The notes: generated by a model not told the origin, from the letters alone. A DNA stretch of 64,000 nucleotides from Sinonovacula constricta (GCA_007844125.1 CM017572.1:20429934-20493933), one strand, 5' to 3'. Positions 24,601 through 37,899 are shown, counted from the stretch's first letter. Numbers and translations are program-made.

Positions 24601-27600
24601 TACACTTGCAATTTTTGCATGTGCAAATATTTTCAACTTGCAGTTTGTAGAAGTTACTTGCTTCTTTTGAAAGTATTGAATAACATTACATGCTAATGCA
24701 AGGTAAGGTTAGAAAGTTATTTTAGTCAGTGTACAGTGACTTCATGTAAACCATTGATTAAACAAGAAAAAATGTTAGTATTTATGTTATAATCATGAGA
24801 ACAAGTGTCATTTAGAACAATGGCAGTTTTGACATAATAAAACACAGTAGTTCTATAAAAAGTTTACAGATCTATATAAACAGGTTTGCATTGGTGTTTA
24901 ATAACCTTTTAAATAACAACATGTAGCAGATCCAATAAGATCACATTAGCTGTGCGAAATTGTGATAAAATCTTTACATTTGACGACATTCCTGACGGTG
25001 CATGCTCCTTGCATACTTGCATGTTATTCTGTTTACAACATTCAAGGTGTTGATATTGAATGTCCAGCTCAATATTTAAGTCCTTCATCCATTCATTTAC
25101 TATTTTTATAGTTGCAGTGACCATGTTTTCAGTGGCTTTGATGTTTTGGGTGCTTTTGGGGGTTTGCTTGGTTTAGAATGGCATGCACTATATATTTCAA
25201 GTGCACAGAAATGTCACTATGAATTTTTTATTGCATTGTGTCCGAGTGACTTGTTGAAGATTAATGCGGACTCAAAAATGTTCTACCTAAGATTTTGTTG
25301 TTAAATTTTTGACTTACAATATTTGGCAAGTTTATTTCTGCAAGTAGATTAATTTTAAGGTTGCTATTGGCAAAATGGACTCACATTTAGTGAGTATGTG
25401 AGCTTAAATTGAGCCCAGCAGCAGAAAGGAAATCCCTCTGCCTGGTACTCACTCCATTGCAGACATTCCTTATGAAATTCCTGAGGGAAAACTCCATATA
25501 AGAGTGCAAGTAAGAAAAGTCTAAGGATGAAAGGCCCCTGGTTTGATCCCTGGCCGTGATATACCAAAGTCATTTAAAATGGTAATGATATAGCTCCCTT
25601 GCAAATGCTGAAGCAAATATATGGGTTGTTCCACGACTGGTCGGCTTGGTGTCGGGTTAATGTGACTGGGTGTCGAAACTTGCCAGGTGTTTACGGCATG
25701 CTATGCACAGTAAAGACAGCACTATACCAATGTCAATTGAATACCGTTTCCAGATAAAATACTTTTGGTGGGACGATAAACCCAATAAACACATAAACAT
25801 ACAAGGGTATATCTTAAAGTTTGTAGACAAGTGCAATTGAAACGACACCGAGCTTCACTATATTATTTTCTTTTCATTTAACATAATCGTGATCTGATAT
25901 ACACAGCAGATTGTACTCTGATACAATAATTAGAAGTTAAATTGCATATAACAAACATAACCATACATGCACTGGCACAGCTCGCATTAAGAATAATGAT
26001 GTCATCATTATTTCTCAAAATATTGACTGCAAACTTCTATATAACGACCTCTTGGATGGTGGTAAATCAGTCCATTTCCATTCGCTGGCCTATTGCTTTG
26101 TCTTAGGGTCATAGTAATGCAGCCATGTATCGTCTGTAGTCACTATTTTGTTGAGAACATTGTAACAGTCGAATCTCTAGAAAATGCCTGGACTTGGTAA
26201 CCTGCTGGTGTTTATCCTGGTAATATAGTAAACATGACACCAACCTAGCGCTAACACATTTTATTTCTAGTTGTTTTGTTATTTTATGGTGGTCTGTGCC
26301 ATAGCTCATATCTATAGGTGTATACTTTCATGTAGAGTGTAGCGCCGATCTTCATCAAGCATGCATCTGACCAGTTCAATATGACAAGAGACCAGATGGC
26401 TACTCCTCTCATCGTCACAAATGGTTTCTTTTCCCTTTATTTACTTTTTGTGCCACTTGTTTATGAGCAGTCTGAAAACTTAAGACTTTCCAGTAGTAGC
26501 TTTCTTCATTTCCATAGTTTGAACTGGTGTCTTACCCAAATTTGCGCAGAATTTTATGATGGACCTGGTTTTCAACTTCTTCGGGCATCATTTTTACTCA
26601 GCAGCATCGTAATGTAACATCGTAATTATGAAATTTTCTCTAATTTTGAATGTCTGGTGTTATATGTACAGGTGCAAAAGATTTTGCTTACCTGTGCTGG
26701 TAACATCATCTGCAGGTTACTGTAGCAACTGCCAACCATATAATGTTTATTTCACAATACAATTTTTTGTTCAAAATCCTTTTTTCTACAAAATAATACA
26801 TTTATTTCACAATACAATTTTTTTTTCAATTTTTTATTTCAAAATAATATATTTCTTTTACAATACAATTTTTTGTTCAAATTATTCTTTTCTTCAAGAT
26901 GAAAAAATATTGAGCTGTTTGGGTAAGGAAGGTAAGAAAACAACTATTTGAATTCTATTGCAGGAGAGTCCAGACATGGTGACACTGTTGAGGATGCTGG
27001 GACTTGGCCTCGGTGCCTGGGACATGATTGACTCGCAACACTTTCAGGAACCCAAACTGGTAAGGATGAGCTGGGTCAAACATTAGACAGCCATGACAGA
27101 GCAGATAACCAGACCCTTACAATGTGGACCATTGTATGTATGATACATGTGTTATGTCAAGGCTGGTGATCAGTCTTATCCTGGTAGCTGTGACAACAAC
27201 ATACTCTGTTCCTTGTAGCACTTTCTATTGACAGTTAGCTCCACCATCTCTCAACCTCTATTGACACCCTGCCGGAAGGCACAGTGATGATTGAATACAA
27301 TTTACTAACCAAGCCTGTAAATGAAATCACTTCACATGGTAGCTCTTACCCCATCCAAGTTCTCACCCTGCCCTCAATTATAAGATACATGCTGATAAAG
27401 ATAATCTAAGAGTCTTGATTAAAATGATTTGCAAATGACAGCAGTTGTTATTAATACAAATAAAACACTTAATTTTATTATAAATTCTTAGAACATCATT
27501 TTGACTAGACTGGTTCCATGAGATTACTTGCCAACTGCATTTTACCGTTTGCGAGTTATAAGTCAGTATGACAGAGCCTCAGTGCAGAGAAGTTTTCAAA

Positions 27601-30600
27601 CAACATCTTTGATGAAACCACTGGGTCAAGTACAGTCAAATTTTCTCATAAGCTTAAGCAGGCAGGGGGAATGAAAAGTTATTCAAAGAATTTTGATCCA
27701 TCAAAAAAACATGGCTGCCAAGTGCCTGGCCATTTTCCCTATATTGCTATATTGGACAACTTAGAAAATCATCTTGTAAGAAAGTGCAAGAGCTAGAGCC
27801 TGGATATTTGTTAAACATGTTCCTTGGATAATCCTGTATCAAGATTGTTCAAGGAACTTTGATCCATGAAAAGACATGGCTGCCAAGGGTGTGGTCTGAA
27901 AAGGAAAACTAAGAAATCTTTTTGTCAGAAACTACAAGCGCTAGAGAATTTGGTGTTCATGTTCATTAGGTGGCCCTGTATCAAGATTCTTCAAATTCTG
28001 ATCTTTTAAAGAACATGGCTTCCAGGGGCCTGGCATTTTTCCATATATGGCTATATAGGAAAACTTTGAATATCATCTTGTCAAAAACTACAAGCACTAG
28101 AGCATTGATATTTGGTTTCCATGTTCCTTGGATGGGCCTGTATCAAGATTGTTTGAAACATTTTGATCCAAGGGTGTGGCTATTTTCCCTATATGACTAT
28201 ATAGAAAAGCTGAAAATCTTCTTGCCAGAAACAACAAGAGCTTTCATATTTGGTTTATGAGTTACGTGGCCTTTTATTAATATTGCTCAATGAATTCTGA
28301 TCCATCAAAAAGTATAGCCATCAGGGCTAAAAATGTCAACTGGACTCAGGTGAGCAATATAGGGTCGTTATGGCCCTCTTGTTTTTAATTATATGAATTT
28401 CTGTTAAATGCAAGGGATTTTGGAAGCCTTACCTGACTATACTGTGGGAGCTTAATGGGTTGGGACAGGGTAATATGGTTGAGGTGGCCTGGAAACAGGC
28501 AGCAGTGATATCATGGAAAGAGAGGGGATTAGAGTTTTGCTGACCAACAGCAGTGCTGTAAGCCCTTGTGCACCAAGTTTAAAACTAAATGTTTTTTACA
28601 ACCTTTCCCCCATGTCATCCCTGTGTAGAATAACAAATTAAGTGTGCCAGCTATAGTCTCACAGCATGGTTTATCTTTGTGGGAGTTTATTGCCATTCAA
28701 ACCAAATTAGTAAGCTCTGAGAAAAATTAGTTAAAATTCATTCAACTAAAATTACATTCATACATTCTGCATTTATCTGAATTATCAAATATATACATAA
28801 CAAATATTTCCTACCCTGCTATAGGAGCCAGTACTGATCACGAAGTACCTGCCAAGTCTGGCATGTGTTGTAGTGGAAGACCAGACACGACCTGTCCTCG
28901 CCAAACTTCCAGAGGAACCTCCGCCCAGTCTGCGACCTCCCACACAGCTGTTTATGATCTTTATCAAGGAGAGTGAGGTGGCCGCTCTCATAGCTCTTTA
29001 CTACACACTTCAGGTAAGAATGACTTGATGTTGTCTCAAACCAGATCAAGTTAGCCATTTTGTCCATCTGTTCTATGTTTGTTAGAAGTTATCACCATCA
29101 AATATAATGATCAATTACAACTCTATTTTTAAGCATTTTATGAACATTTTAAAAAGAACTGATGAGATTTTAAATGCTGGGCATCATTGAATTAAAACTG
29201 AGTGATTGTTTGGTGGATTAACTTCACATTAAGATATGAGTTACCTTTAATGGGAGAGTGCTGAGTGAAGGAATGTTATTTGCTTGTACAGCATTTTAAT
29301 TTTGACGTTGGCAGGAGCAAAAATGTGTCACTTTGCAAACTTGTGATGAGAGAGGGTGTAATGCATAAGAAACATAACTCTTGCCTGTCCAGTTGTTTTA
29401 AGTATACCCCTTTGTTCCTCTTGTCCAAAATGCCACTCAACTTCTTAATGGCTGATCCACTTCTAAATTAGAACATAATGAAACAAAGAGCAGAGTAAAA
29501 GAATGATAGTTGCTTTTTAAATTATCTCCCTTAAAACAGGAGAGGATTCAAGTTCTGATGTGCTTTCTGCATTGTTTTGTTTTTTTAGCTCTGTTGACAT
29601 TCAATTTATTAATAAAGAACAGAAAAAAGTTACTTGAATAACATCATACTTTGATGTATTGTTTATACTTATGGTATTTTAAAAAGGTATTGTTAGTGAA
29701 AGACAGCTGCGGCAATTAGTTAGATTTGGAGAAAGAGAATTGGACTCCAAGAAACAAAGTTAGATGGAGAAAAATAGAGAGTTTGTAAATAAAGTTCAAA
29801 TATTTTATCCTAAAGACAATGTAAGGTTGATGAAGATTTATTAAAGTGACTAGAAGCCAACTGTATAGAATAATAGGGGAATGATTTTGAACATAAAACT
29901 TTCGGGCTGTGTTAAAATAGTAAGCAAACAGCACCAAAATACAAACAGGATCTAGTAACTTGATATGTTACTTGAATTAGATCCACACTCTGACAACCAT
30001 TTTACTAAAAAAAATTCTAAAGGCCTAGTTTAGTACAGTAACAACATAACCAATGAGTTGTAAGGTCTGTTTAAGTAATAAGTAACATGAATTATAACTA
30101 TAACTATTTTCAACCAAAGTGTTCTTTCAAAAATAAATAACTATGGTGTATTTGTATTCAATAAAAATAAATAAGAAATTGTCTAAACAAACTCAAGGCA
30201 TTCTTAAGAAAGTATCTTTTCAAGCGAGAATGCAGGTGCTTTTATACCAAACTGGATCCCACATTCCAAATTGCTTGAAATCTCACAGAGTGAAGAGGAA
30301 ATGTAACCTTATCTTGCAATGAAAACTGTGGAGTAAATGCATTGTAAACTGCAGGATAAACAGAATTTTTGACACATGTAGAAAAAACTAAATTTGTGGA
30401 TAAAATATAATTTTGAATTAAACTTCAGCAATTTCTACTCTTGAAATGTATGCTAAAGGTTAAACAATCAAGATGTGCAAGTTTCTTTACCTAAAATGTA
30501 AAATACTGTAAAAACACTATTAGTTCTATGACTTATACAGTAATATGTTGAAATATAAATGGACAACTAGTTATTGATTAAACTGTAGCTAGGCAACACA

Positions 30601-33078
30601 TTCTCAGCATTTTTTGCTACAACAACTACTTGCAGTATTTCTGTCAGACGGCATCTGTTAAAATAAGATATCACTATTTTTGTAGGTATGTTATATTGCT
30701 TATTCTAGTCAATAAACTAGATTATCAATGCAAGATGCATAAAACAATGGATAAATAGCAAGTAGGTCAAGCATTGTTTACAAACTAAAACTGGGTGAAG
30801 CCCAGGCATGACAGTATTTTATTTAAATCTTTTAGATTGCCCGAATGCGTGACAAATTAGCTCTGTGTCAAATTCTGCCATACCTGACAGAGTGTCATAA
30901 TGAGAGGAACTACGATGACACCTTCCTGCACTCTCTTGTGTCCTACCTTATCACTATGACTGATGAGTTTGCTAGCGATGACTTCAGTGAAATTGTGTTT
31001 GGAGAATTCTTCAAGGCAAGTTCTTGCATTTTTGTCTTATTGTTAAAATTAATTAAAGTTACAAATAGACTGGCCATAATAATTCAGAGTGGAGAGATCA
31101 TTGGTAAGTTTATAATGCAGTATTTTTGCAAAAGCATTCTTAATATAGCTGGTGTGTCATTGTACTTTCGTCATTTGGTATATTCAGTGCATCAGTTTCT
31201 CAATCACATGATGTAACAACCCTCCAATATCGTTGAGAAGTCATACATACCCATTTTCACACCAGGGTATAATGAAAAATCTTTCATTAATGTTACGGAA
31301 TGAGCGGCAACTTGCTTTTGGTAAATTTTTCCATCAATCAGACTTGTCTTTCTTCATGTTCTTTTTTTCCCCACATATGTTGAGACTTAAAGAAAGTCCA
31401 GCCTTGATTCATATTTATATAGTTGTTGCTAAAATGGGGATGATTAGTAACTTCACCAGGTCTATATACTGGAACATGAAACTGGATGATGATGATGATG
31501 ATGATGATGATATATGCAAATATTGATACTTGCAGCCAGGTTCCAGCAGACAGAATGTGCTGCGACACATCCTGCGACTGATTTGGTATGTCCATCACAA
31601 ACTGCCCTCAGACAAGTTGACCACACTAATGGAATTCCTTAAACCAAATAAAGGGGTATGTTAACATCATGGTGTAGTTATACCACCCTATATGCTACCA
31701 TGTCCCCAGCACTGCATCTCCTCAAGTAATGTCTCCATTTATGGAACAATTTAAATTTCAACTATAATCAAACAAATAGTGAATTTAGGTATACATATCT
31801 CTTAAATGCTGTTGAACTCTTTCTTTATGTACACTGCATGTGGAACAGGATTCATTATCAACAATTATATAGAACAGGAAAAATTTGGAACCATTTTAAG
31901 TTTAAAACTGAACTGTTGTAGAACAATGATTGTTGGTAGAACATTGTTTGTTGGTTTTGGAAAACCAGTCATTTTTATAATAAATCAGCTAGTTATGAGT
32001 AGTTTCTCTTTAGCTGTAACAGTCAACAAGTTGTCCACTGTTTGTGGGACAGTCTGTTTCTAAGAGCTGTCTTCGTGATATCTGTTCACAATCTGCAACG
32101 TATGTTGGAACGATTGGAGACAAAGGGCAAGTTTTATGAGGGTTGAGAAAGTTGTTACTGCTGTAGACGAAACCCTACAGAACAGACAGCTTGTCTCCAT
32201 TGTTGACAGTTAACAGAACAGACAGCTTGTCTCCATTGATGACAGCTTACAGAACAGACAGCTTGTCTCCGTTGATGACAGCTAACAGAACAGACAGCTT
32301 GTCTCTATTATTGACAGTTAACAGAACAGACAGCTTGTCTCCATTGTTGACAGCTAACAGAACAGACAGCTTGTCTCCATTGTTGACAGTTAACAGAACA
32401 GACAGCTTGTCTCCATTGATGACAGCTAACAGAACAGACAGCTTGTCTCTATTATTGACAGTTAACAGAACAGACAGCTTGTCTCCATTGATGGCAGCTA
32501 ACAGAACAGACAGCTTGTCTCCATTGATGGCAGCTAACAGAACAGACAGCTTGTCTCCATTGTTGACAGCTAACAGAACAGACAGCTTGTCTCCATTGAT
32601 GACAGCTAACAGAACAGACAGCTCATATATGTATCTTAATGCACTGCGTGAATGCTAGTTAGAGTAACACAACACACTTTGCACTTAGAACTATAGTGCT
32701 TAGAACAACAATCTACCTGGTCCATGCTGTCAGTATCAAATATTTTTTCATTTAATAAATCTTTTTTCAAAATGTAGTGTTTTAAGTATTATTTTATATA
32801 ATTTACTTGAGAAATAGGGGGTAGAACTGAACGAAAAAAAACAACCAATTGTTTTCTTTCTGCTTTCTAATTGTTACTATGTTCTGGGCTGGAATTAAAT
32901 GCATAATTGACAGTCTGATTCCATTTTGTTTTTACAGCACAGTGATGTTATACACACAATGTACAGTCAGCTCACTGAGAAAATCACCTCCTACCAACCA
33001 AGTCCTACCACCCCTGCAGAAAGAATAGACTCACCCTTGATGAGTGTTCCAGCACCCACTCCCCATCATCAGCATTGA
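21644..33078 (+). CDS. NELFB: negative elongation factor B (COBRA1), 8 coding exons
   Basis: NELF-B is the scaffold subunit of the NELF complex that holds RNA polymerase II at promoter-proximal pause sites. Exons: 21644-22530, 23148-23250, 26964-27059, 28825-29013, 30836-31015, 31536-31655 and 32938-33078; the first is unusually long (887 bases). Seven segments are listed; an eighth was not found and is not needed, because phases agree throughout (2, then 0) for 1,716 bases, or 571 residues (human 580). The start is supported by an in-frame TGA at 21614-21616. Landmarks: 'PSLKPALPFLDLHG', 'VKRQIWEDNQALFGDEVSPL', 'KLYDMVLQFLRTLFLRTRN', 'CTLRAELLMSLHD', 'DPCHKFTWC', 'GAWDMIDSQHFQEPK'. The first exon is very conserved and the C-terminal third is looser. 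Intron 5 uses a GC donor. The stop is TGA at 33076-33078. Read this as seven coding exons. Identification is secure. Confidence 0.96.
23251..25494. other. NELFB intron 2, 5' part: nothing else seen
   Basis: AT-rich intron with no supported nested gene. A SINE follows at 25495-25810. Further on, at 26749-26890, there is an imperfect tandem of 'ttcacaatacaattttttgt'-type units. Confidence 0.4.
25495..25810 (+). mobile_element. tRNA-derived SINE, copy 1 (NELFB intron 2)
   Basis: A B-box-like 'ggtttgatccctgg' near 25540 is followed by a body shared with 35685-35985 and 36186-36395. The shared landmarks are 'tatagctcccttg', 'ggttgttccacgactggt', 'gtgactgggtgtc', 'cacggcatgctat'-like, 'ggtgggacgataaac' and an 'aataaac' tail. 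The A-box region is degraded. Confidence 0.75.
27650..28385 (+). mobile_element. bivalve-type repeat with internal ~150-165 bp units (NELFB intron 3)
   Basis: Four to five internal units each carry 'ttttgatcca', 'acatggctgcca', 'ttttccctatat' and 'aatcttcttg.cagaaa'-like segments. The right end is 'ctcaggtgagcaatat' then 'agggtcgttatggccctctt'. It is the reverse orientation of 48927-49730. No protein-coding capacity is evident, so it is a non-autonomous element. Confidence 0.7.
29014..30835. other. NELFB intron 4: nothing else seen
   Basis: AT-rich intron without supported repeats or nested genes. Confidence 0.4.
31480..31512. repeat. (GAT)n microsatellite in NELFB intron 5
   Basis: About ten GAT/ATG triplets, 25 bases before the acceptor of the next exon. 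Confidence 0.85.
32176..32630. repeat. 36-bp minisatellite in NELFB intron 6, about 12.5 copies
   Basis: The unit is 'acagaacagacagcttgtct' followed by 'ccattgatgacagcta'. Because 36 is a multiple of three and the unit lacks a stop in one frame, it yields a 155-codon repetitive frame (NRTDSLSPL-type). I regard that frame as a by-product. Confidence 0.93.
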
Positions 33079-33195
33079 GAGATCCAACAAATGTCCTACC
33101 ACCCCTGCTAAAAGAATAGACCCACCCTTGATGTGTGTTGTAGCACTCACTTCCCATCATTAGCCTTGAGAGATCTGTCCAAGTTCTACCACCCA
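33001..33195 (+). repeat. 91-bp tandem duplication of the end of the last NELFB exon
   Basis: 'tcctaccacccctgc' starts at 33003, recurs at 33094, and the third partial copy starts at 33185 ('tctaccaccc'). The period is exactly 91 in both steps. Copy 1 includes the last coding bases and the stop codon. Copy 2 lies wholly in the 3' UTR and has diverged by roughly a tenth of its bases. Confidence 0.92.
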
Positions 33196-34711
33196 TACAA
33201 TAACTGACAAGAAGTTACTTAACGTAGCATGCACCAACTAATGTGAGAGGATACTTGTCTATTGTATATGCTTCACAGATGCAGAAAACTTAAGCTATGA
33301 TTGATAAAGAGTGTAGACAAATTCAGGTAGAATCAATGATATTAGTAATATTGCATGTTACATGTAAAACATTTCAATGTATTAATGTTTTTGCCCAATT
33401 TGGACACAAACCTTGTGTTTATTGACTGTGGAGTTAGGAATTTTACTTTCATCAAACTAAAAAATCATCATTTTTTGGAAATTTCACATTTTATAATGTG
33501 GTTTATTTTCAAACATTTTCATTTCATTTAATAGCTAGTAAATGAGACATTCATAAGACATGTTGTGGTAAAATGTATAAAAGAAAAACAATTTTGTTTT
33601 TTTGTTTATTATTTTCCAATAAGTCACTTTGTTAAAATGATATCTGATTTAATGATATAACATTGTTTCTTTTGTTACAAATATATACAAATTTACAAGA
33701 GATTATAAACCTTTGAGTTTAAAGCCACTCAATAATACCAGATTGGTTTAACATATATCACAAAAATAATATCAAAAAGTAGTTTTTTTAAGACAAAAGA
33801 AAAGAAACTTGATTGTTTTTAAATCAACTGTTTTTCTGTAGAAAGGAAGTGACACAGAGGTATCACAATCCATTAACCTGGAAATATACGTTCTGTAATG
33901 GACATCCATGAAACCCTAGAATCCATTAGAGGTCACATGCCTCGAGGAAAAAACGTTTTTATAGATAATATTTAATTTTGAGAAGCACTGTTTTGAGCTT
34001 TGGGAAGTTTCCTCTGCAACATTATGACAATAAAAATTGATGTAATACATTGCTACAACAGTCCTACAGTAAAAAAGCAAGACTAATTGTAATTTTTAAA
34101 ACTTAGTGTTTCCCTAACACTGTGGTCACTAGACACAATCCTAACAAAAAGTTAGGTTTGTTTCCTGATGATAAATATGAAAAGGTCCTATGGAAAAAAA
34201 TGATCACATATTTAAATATGAACTACCACATGACAGAGGCACACAAACAAAAAGGAGATTAAGAGTCAAGATAATGCAGAATGGGCAATGCCCTGTTTCA
34301 TGTGTTTTAAACTGCTATTAAACAGTGATCGTACAAAAAAAAAACTTTCGAAAATTGTGGAATTTTAAGCCTTATAAACAGGCATTTGGCATTAAAATCT
34401 TCAACTTTAGCACAAAACTATTAATTTAGGAAACATAAACACCATAGGAAATAGCATGAGGCGAATCCCTATCAAGGTATGAGAATACATGTACTAAATT
34501 TGAAATTGTCATATACTTCAATACAGATGTTACCACAGAAAAGTGGGATTTCAATATTTAGATATGCTGCATTTTAATGTTAAGTATTTTCTTTGTTAAA
34601 GATATATTCTTGAGGGTATATCAGATAGATCATTTGAGCTAGGAAAGTATTATCTACAGTAAAAATACTGTCAAGAAAGTGACTTAAAGGTGGTACCTGA
34701 CAATTTATATA
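33196..34711. other. NELFB 3' UTR and downstream; candidate poly(A) signal
   Basis: The first canonical AATAAA after the NELFB stop is at 34029-34034, about 950 bases downstream. Otherwise this is AT-rich sequence with nothing recognisable. Confidence 0.4.
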
Positions 34712-35665
34712 CAGTGCTCCCTTTCCAAAAGTCACCTCTCTTAGACGAATACCTCTCTTATACGTCAGTTTAATTTACCATTAATTTTGAATGTATTTTT
34801 CCCTCTCAATAATGACAACTCTCTAAAACGGCTACCGACACTTATTTTTACGTCCGTTTCATTTGAATTCCCTCCCTTGAATGGCCGATGATTTGTCTCG
34901 CCAGTTGTCATTAGCTCTAGGCATCTTCCGTAATGCTGAGTGATATCGGAAATTTTGAAAATGAGAGACAACAGCTCTTCATTACTTGTTTTCGCCTATA
35001 CGCATATCGGCGGGAACCACTCAGGACGAAAACTTAAAACCAACATTGTTTTCACACTCTTCTCTTGTGCTTTTACGTAAATGTTGGTCAATTAAGGAAA
35101 GCAAACCAATATAGTTAGGAATGAGTAAAGAAACGGCGTTTTAATTGCACCAATCATTCGTTGATTGGTAGGTAGGGTAATTCTCGAACAAGTGACTACT
35201 GGCATGAATTTGTCATCAATGTAAACATCAGTAATATCGAGTTTTCTTATAACTACCGATAACATTTTTTCTAAATATTGCTATAGTTTGATTAAACATA
35301 TTAAAATGTGAATGTGTTTTGTCTTGTTGCTGGCTGTGAACATCATAACAATATGTAAAGAAACATTGCCAAAGACTAAAAATCGACTAAATTGAAAAGT
35401 TAAACTAAACTGAACTAAATAAATAACTAAATAAAAAGTATATACTTTTTTAATTTTAATAAAATTTAAGTTAAATAGCAATAAAACTATTATGAAAGAA
35501 AATGGCAGAAGATGGCCAATAACATTAACTAGTTTTAAAACCCTGAATACTTCTGATACAAAAATACTTAAGCATATATAGGGGTTACCTCTCTAGAGCA
35601 ACAACCTCTCTTAAGCAACCTATTTCTCTCCTTTCGCTCGATGTTGCTTAAGAGAGGCAGCACTG
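34712..35665. mobile_element. Tigger-type MITE, about 954 bp, TA target duplication
   Basis: The left end reads 'ta|cagtgctccctttcc' and the right end 'agagaggcagcactg|ta'. This gives a short terminal inverted repeat of the CAGTGCTsCCT type flanked by TA on both sides. 'acctctctta' motifs recur near both ends. No transposase frame is present. CAGTG ends with TA duplications are typical of pogo/Tigger elements. Confidence 0.65.
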
Positions 35666-35684
35666 TATATCAAATACATATAAC

Positions 35685-35985
35685 AAGTAGCGCATCGGTA
35701 GAGAATCTGCTCCAGGTACGGGAGGCCCCGGGTTCAATCCCGGGCTGCCACATACAAGTCGTTAAAAATGGTAGTGGTATAGCTCCCTTGCTAACGCTCA
35801 AGCAAATATAAGGGTAGTTCCACGACTGGTTGGCCCGGTGTCAGGATAATGTGACTGGGTGTGGTATCATGCCAGGTGTTCACGGCATGCTATACACAGT
35901 GAAGGCAGCACTATATCTGCTTCAAGTGGACACCGTCCCCAGATAACTGAAATACTGTTGGTGGGACGATAAACCAAATAAACAA
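35685..35985 (+). mobile_element. tRNA-derived SINE, copy 2, with intact head
   Basis: The A box is 'tagcgcatcggtagagaat' and the B box 'gggttcaatcccgggctgcc'. The conserved body is as in copy 1, and the tail is 'ggtgggacgataaac' with 'caaataaacaaac'. This is the most complete copy of the family in the window. Confidence 0.85.
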
Positions 35986-36185
35986 ACATATAACAATATT
36001 TTTCCATGATTTCTGGGAAGCCATGCATAATTTCTGCATAAACTTCAGTCTAAGTAAAGATGGCTGAACACTACCTATATATGAGACAGTACACACTGCA
36101 AAAAGAACCCAAATGTTTATTCTTTCCAAATCTATAAAAAAGCATGAAAGCAATATCTTCTCAACCCAAGTCCTACTAAATAACT

Positions 36186-36395
36186 GGTATAACTCCCTTG
36201 CTAATGCTCAAGCAAATATAAGGGTAGTTCCAAGTCTGGTTGGCCCGGTGTCAGGATAATTTGACTGGGTGTGGCATCATGCCAGGTGTTCACGGCATGC
36301 TATACACAGTGAGGGCAGCACTGTATCTGCTTCAAGTGGACACCGTCTCCAGATAACTGAAAAACTGTTGGTGGGACAATAAACCCAACAATCTC
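36186..36395 (+). mobile_element. tRNA-derived SINE, copy 3, 5' truncated
   Basis: It starts inside the body ('ggtataactcccttgc') and is otherwise close to the copy 200 bp upstream. It lacks both promoter boxes. Confidence 0.85.
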
Positions 36396-37009
36396 TTATG
36401 AAAATAGATAACGACGTTGCGCAGTCTACCCGGACAACTATATAATGCGATCTCAAAAGTAAGCTGTCACATGGTTTTCTTAGTTTAACAATAGCTATCT
36501 CTGCAAGGTTGCTCAGATAGGAAATACTTGTATTAAATGATGAATGGGGTGTAATACATAACTTTTCACAATCTAGGGAATCGGTGAACATTTTGCAAGA
36601 CTTTTCACTTTTCGCATGGCAGATGACAACAAATACCTGTTTATACAAGTTGGCAAATGTAACTTTTTTCAATGTCCAAGACATATTTTCAAGCACTTTT
36701 AAGAAATATAATGTATTTTCAAGAATAATTTGAATTTCAAGGACTTTTCAAGACATTGTTGAAATTCATTAACTTTTCAAATCCGTGCGAATCCCGAGCC
36801 AACATTTGAAGCTTCTATGATCCATTTGTTGTAGAAAATTACCTTTAATTTTGTTTTCTGGGCTTCACAGTTTTAAAAATGTGCTAAAGCATGATGGTAT
36901 GTAAAATAACTTGCTAATTAACAGCCATTCTTAGAAGATCCTACGAATCCATTTTGATAATAGAATATTATCTTTAATTTCATTTGTTTGATTTTATTAA
37001 GAAGGGATA

Positions 37010-37720
37010 GAGCTGTAACTATGTAGACAATTAACTGGTTTGTCGGTTTGTCAGTTACTCATGTTTAATCAAGTCTGTTTGAATTCTATAAATGTATTGA
37101 TGAATTTATTTTGCTTTTATTTGAGCTTGCGATCTTGACTTATTCACATACTCTTTCTGAACAAATCATTAGTTATGCCTTACAATCTACAGTCTGATAA
37201 ATGTAGAATTAGCACCCGTCTATGGTGGCGTCGGATATGAAGAAACAAGTCTCTATGGTCAACTTCGTAAGCCCGCAAACAACTCGAAAGCTGTCCATAA
37301 ACGACGCTGAGCGCATTACAAACACCATCACTCAGATTATCATCAAGGATTATGTGCTTCTCAATATTGTCGAGGGAGAAGGCTTCCGAGAACTCGTGTC
37401 AATTGTAGCCCCTAGTTACACTGTTCCTTGTAGGAACACTCTTGGATCCAGAGTCCAACTATGATACGCTACTGAGAAGACAGCTCTGACGTCCATTCTT
37501 GAGGCAGGCATTGCAATCCTGTTGCCATCACCATCGACACGTGGAACTTGAACTCTACTGAAAGTTACATTACCATAATAGAACATCACATCGATGATAA
37601 CTGGGAGATGAGGACCAACGTTCTGATGACGTGTGCCAGGAGAGAACCTTGCGGCGAAGCTTCAGATGTGCATGGGCTTGGTGACAAGGTGAACACTTGA
37701 GTGCACAACGATTTATAACC
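37010..37720 (+). pseudogene. hAT (ZBED-type) transposase fossil
   Basis: Conceptual plus-strand pieces at 37222-37464 contain 'IVEGEGFRELV' and 'YTVPCRNTLGSRVQ', the signature before the hAT RNase-H-like core. After a stop and frame change, 37525-37690 contains 'ITIDTWNLNSTESYIT' and 'IDDNWEMRTNVL', the hAT 'TxDxWT...' block. Several disruptions make it inactive. A possible left end is 'agagctgtaactatgtagac' near 37010. The right end was not found. Confidence 0.7.
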
Positions 37721-37899
37721 TTGCCAAATAAATGTGCTTCGCATGTTCGCATGTTTTTCTTTGGATTAAATATTTGTTTGAATTATTGTGAATTAAAATT
37801 ATCAAATGTTTTATTGTTCATACTTCATTAATTATTTAAATTAAGAAGCGCATATGTCTATGGAAACAATAGCTTAACCCTGCACACATCCGACAGCAA

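Noticed and set aside
26628..26951. 107-codon plus-strand frame
   Set aside because: Phe/Tyr/Ile-rich product of an AT-rich imperfect tandem in NELFB intron 2.
32191..32658. 155-codon NRTDS-repeat frame
   Set aside because: Created by a stop-free 36-bp minisatellite inside NELFB intron 6.
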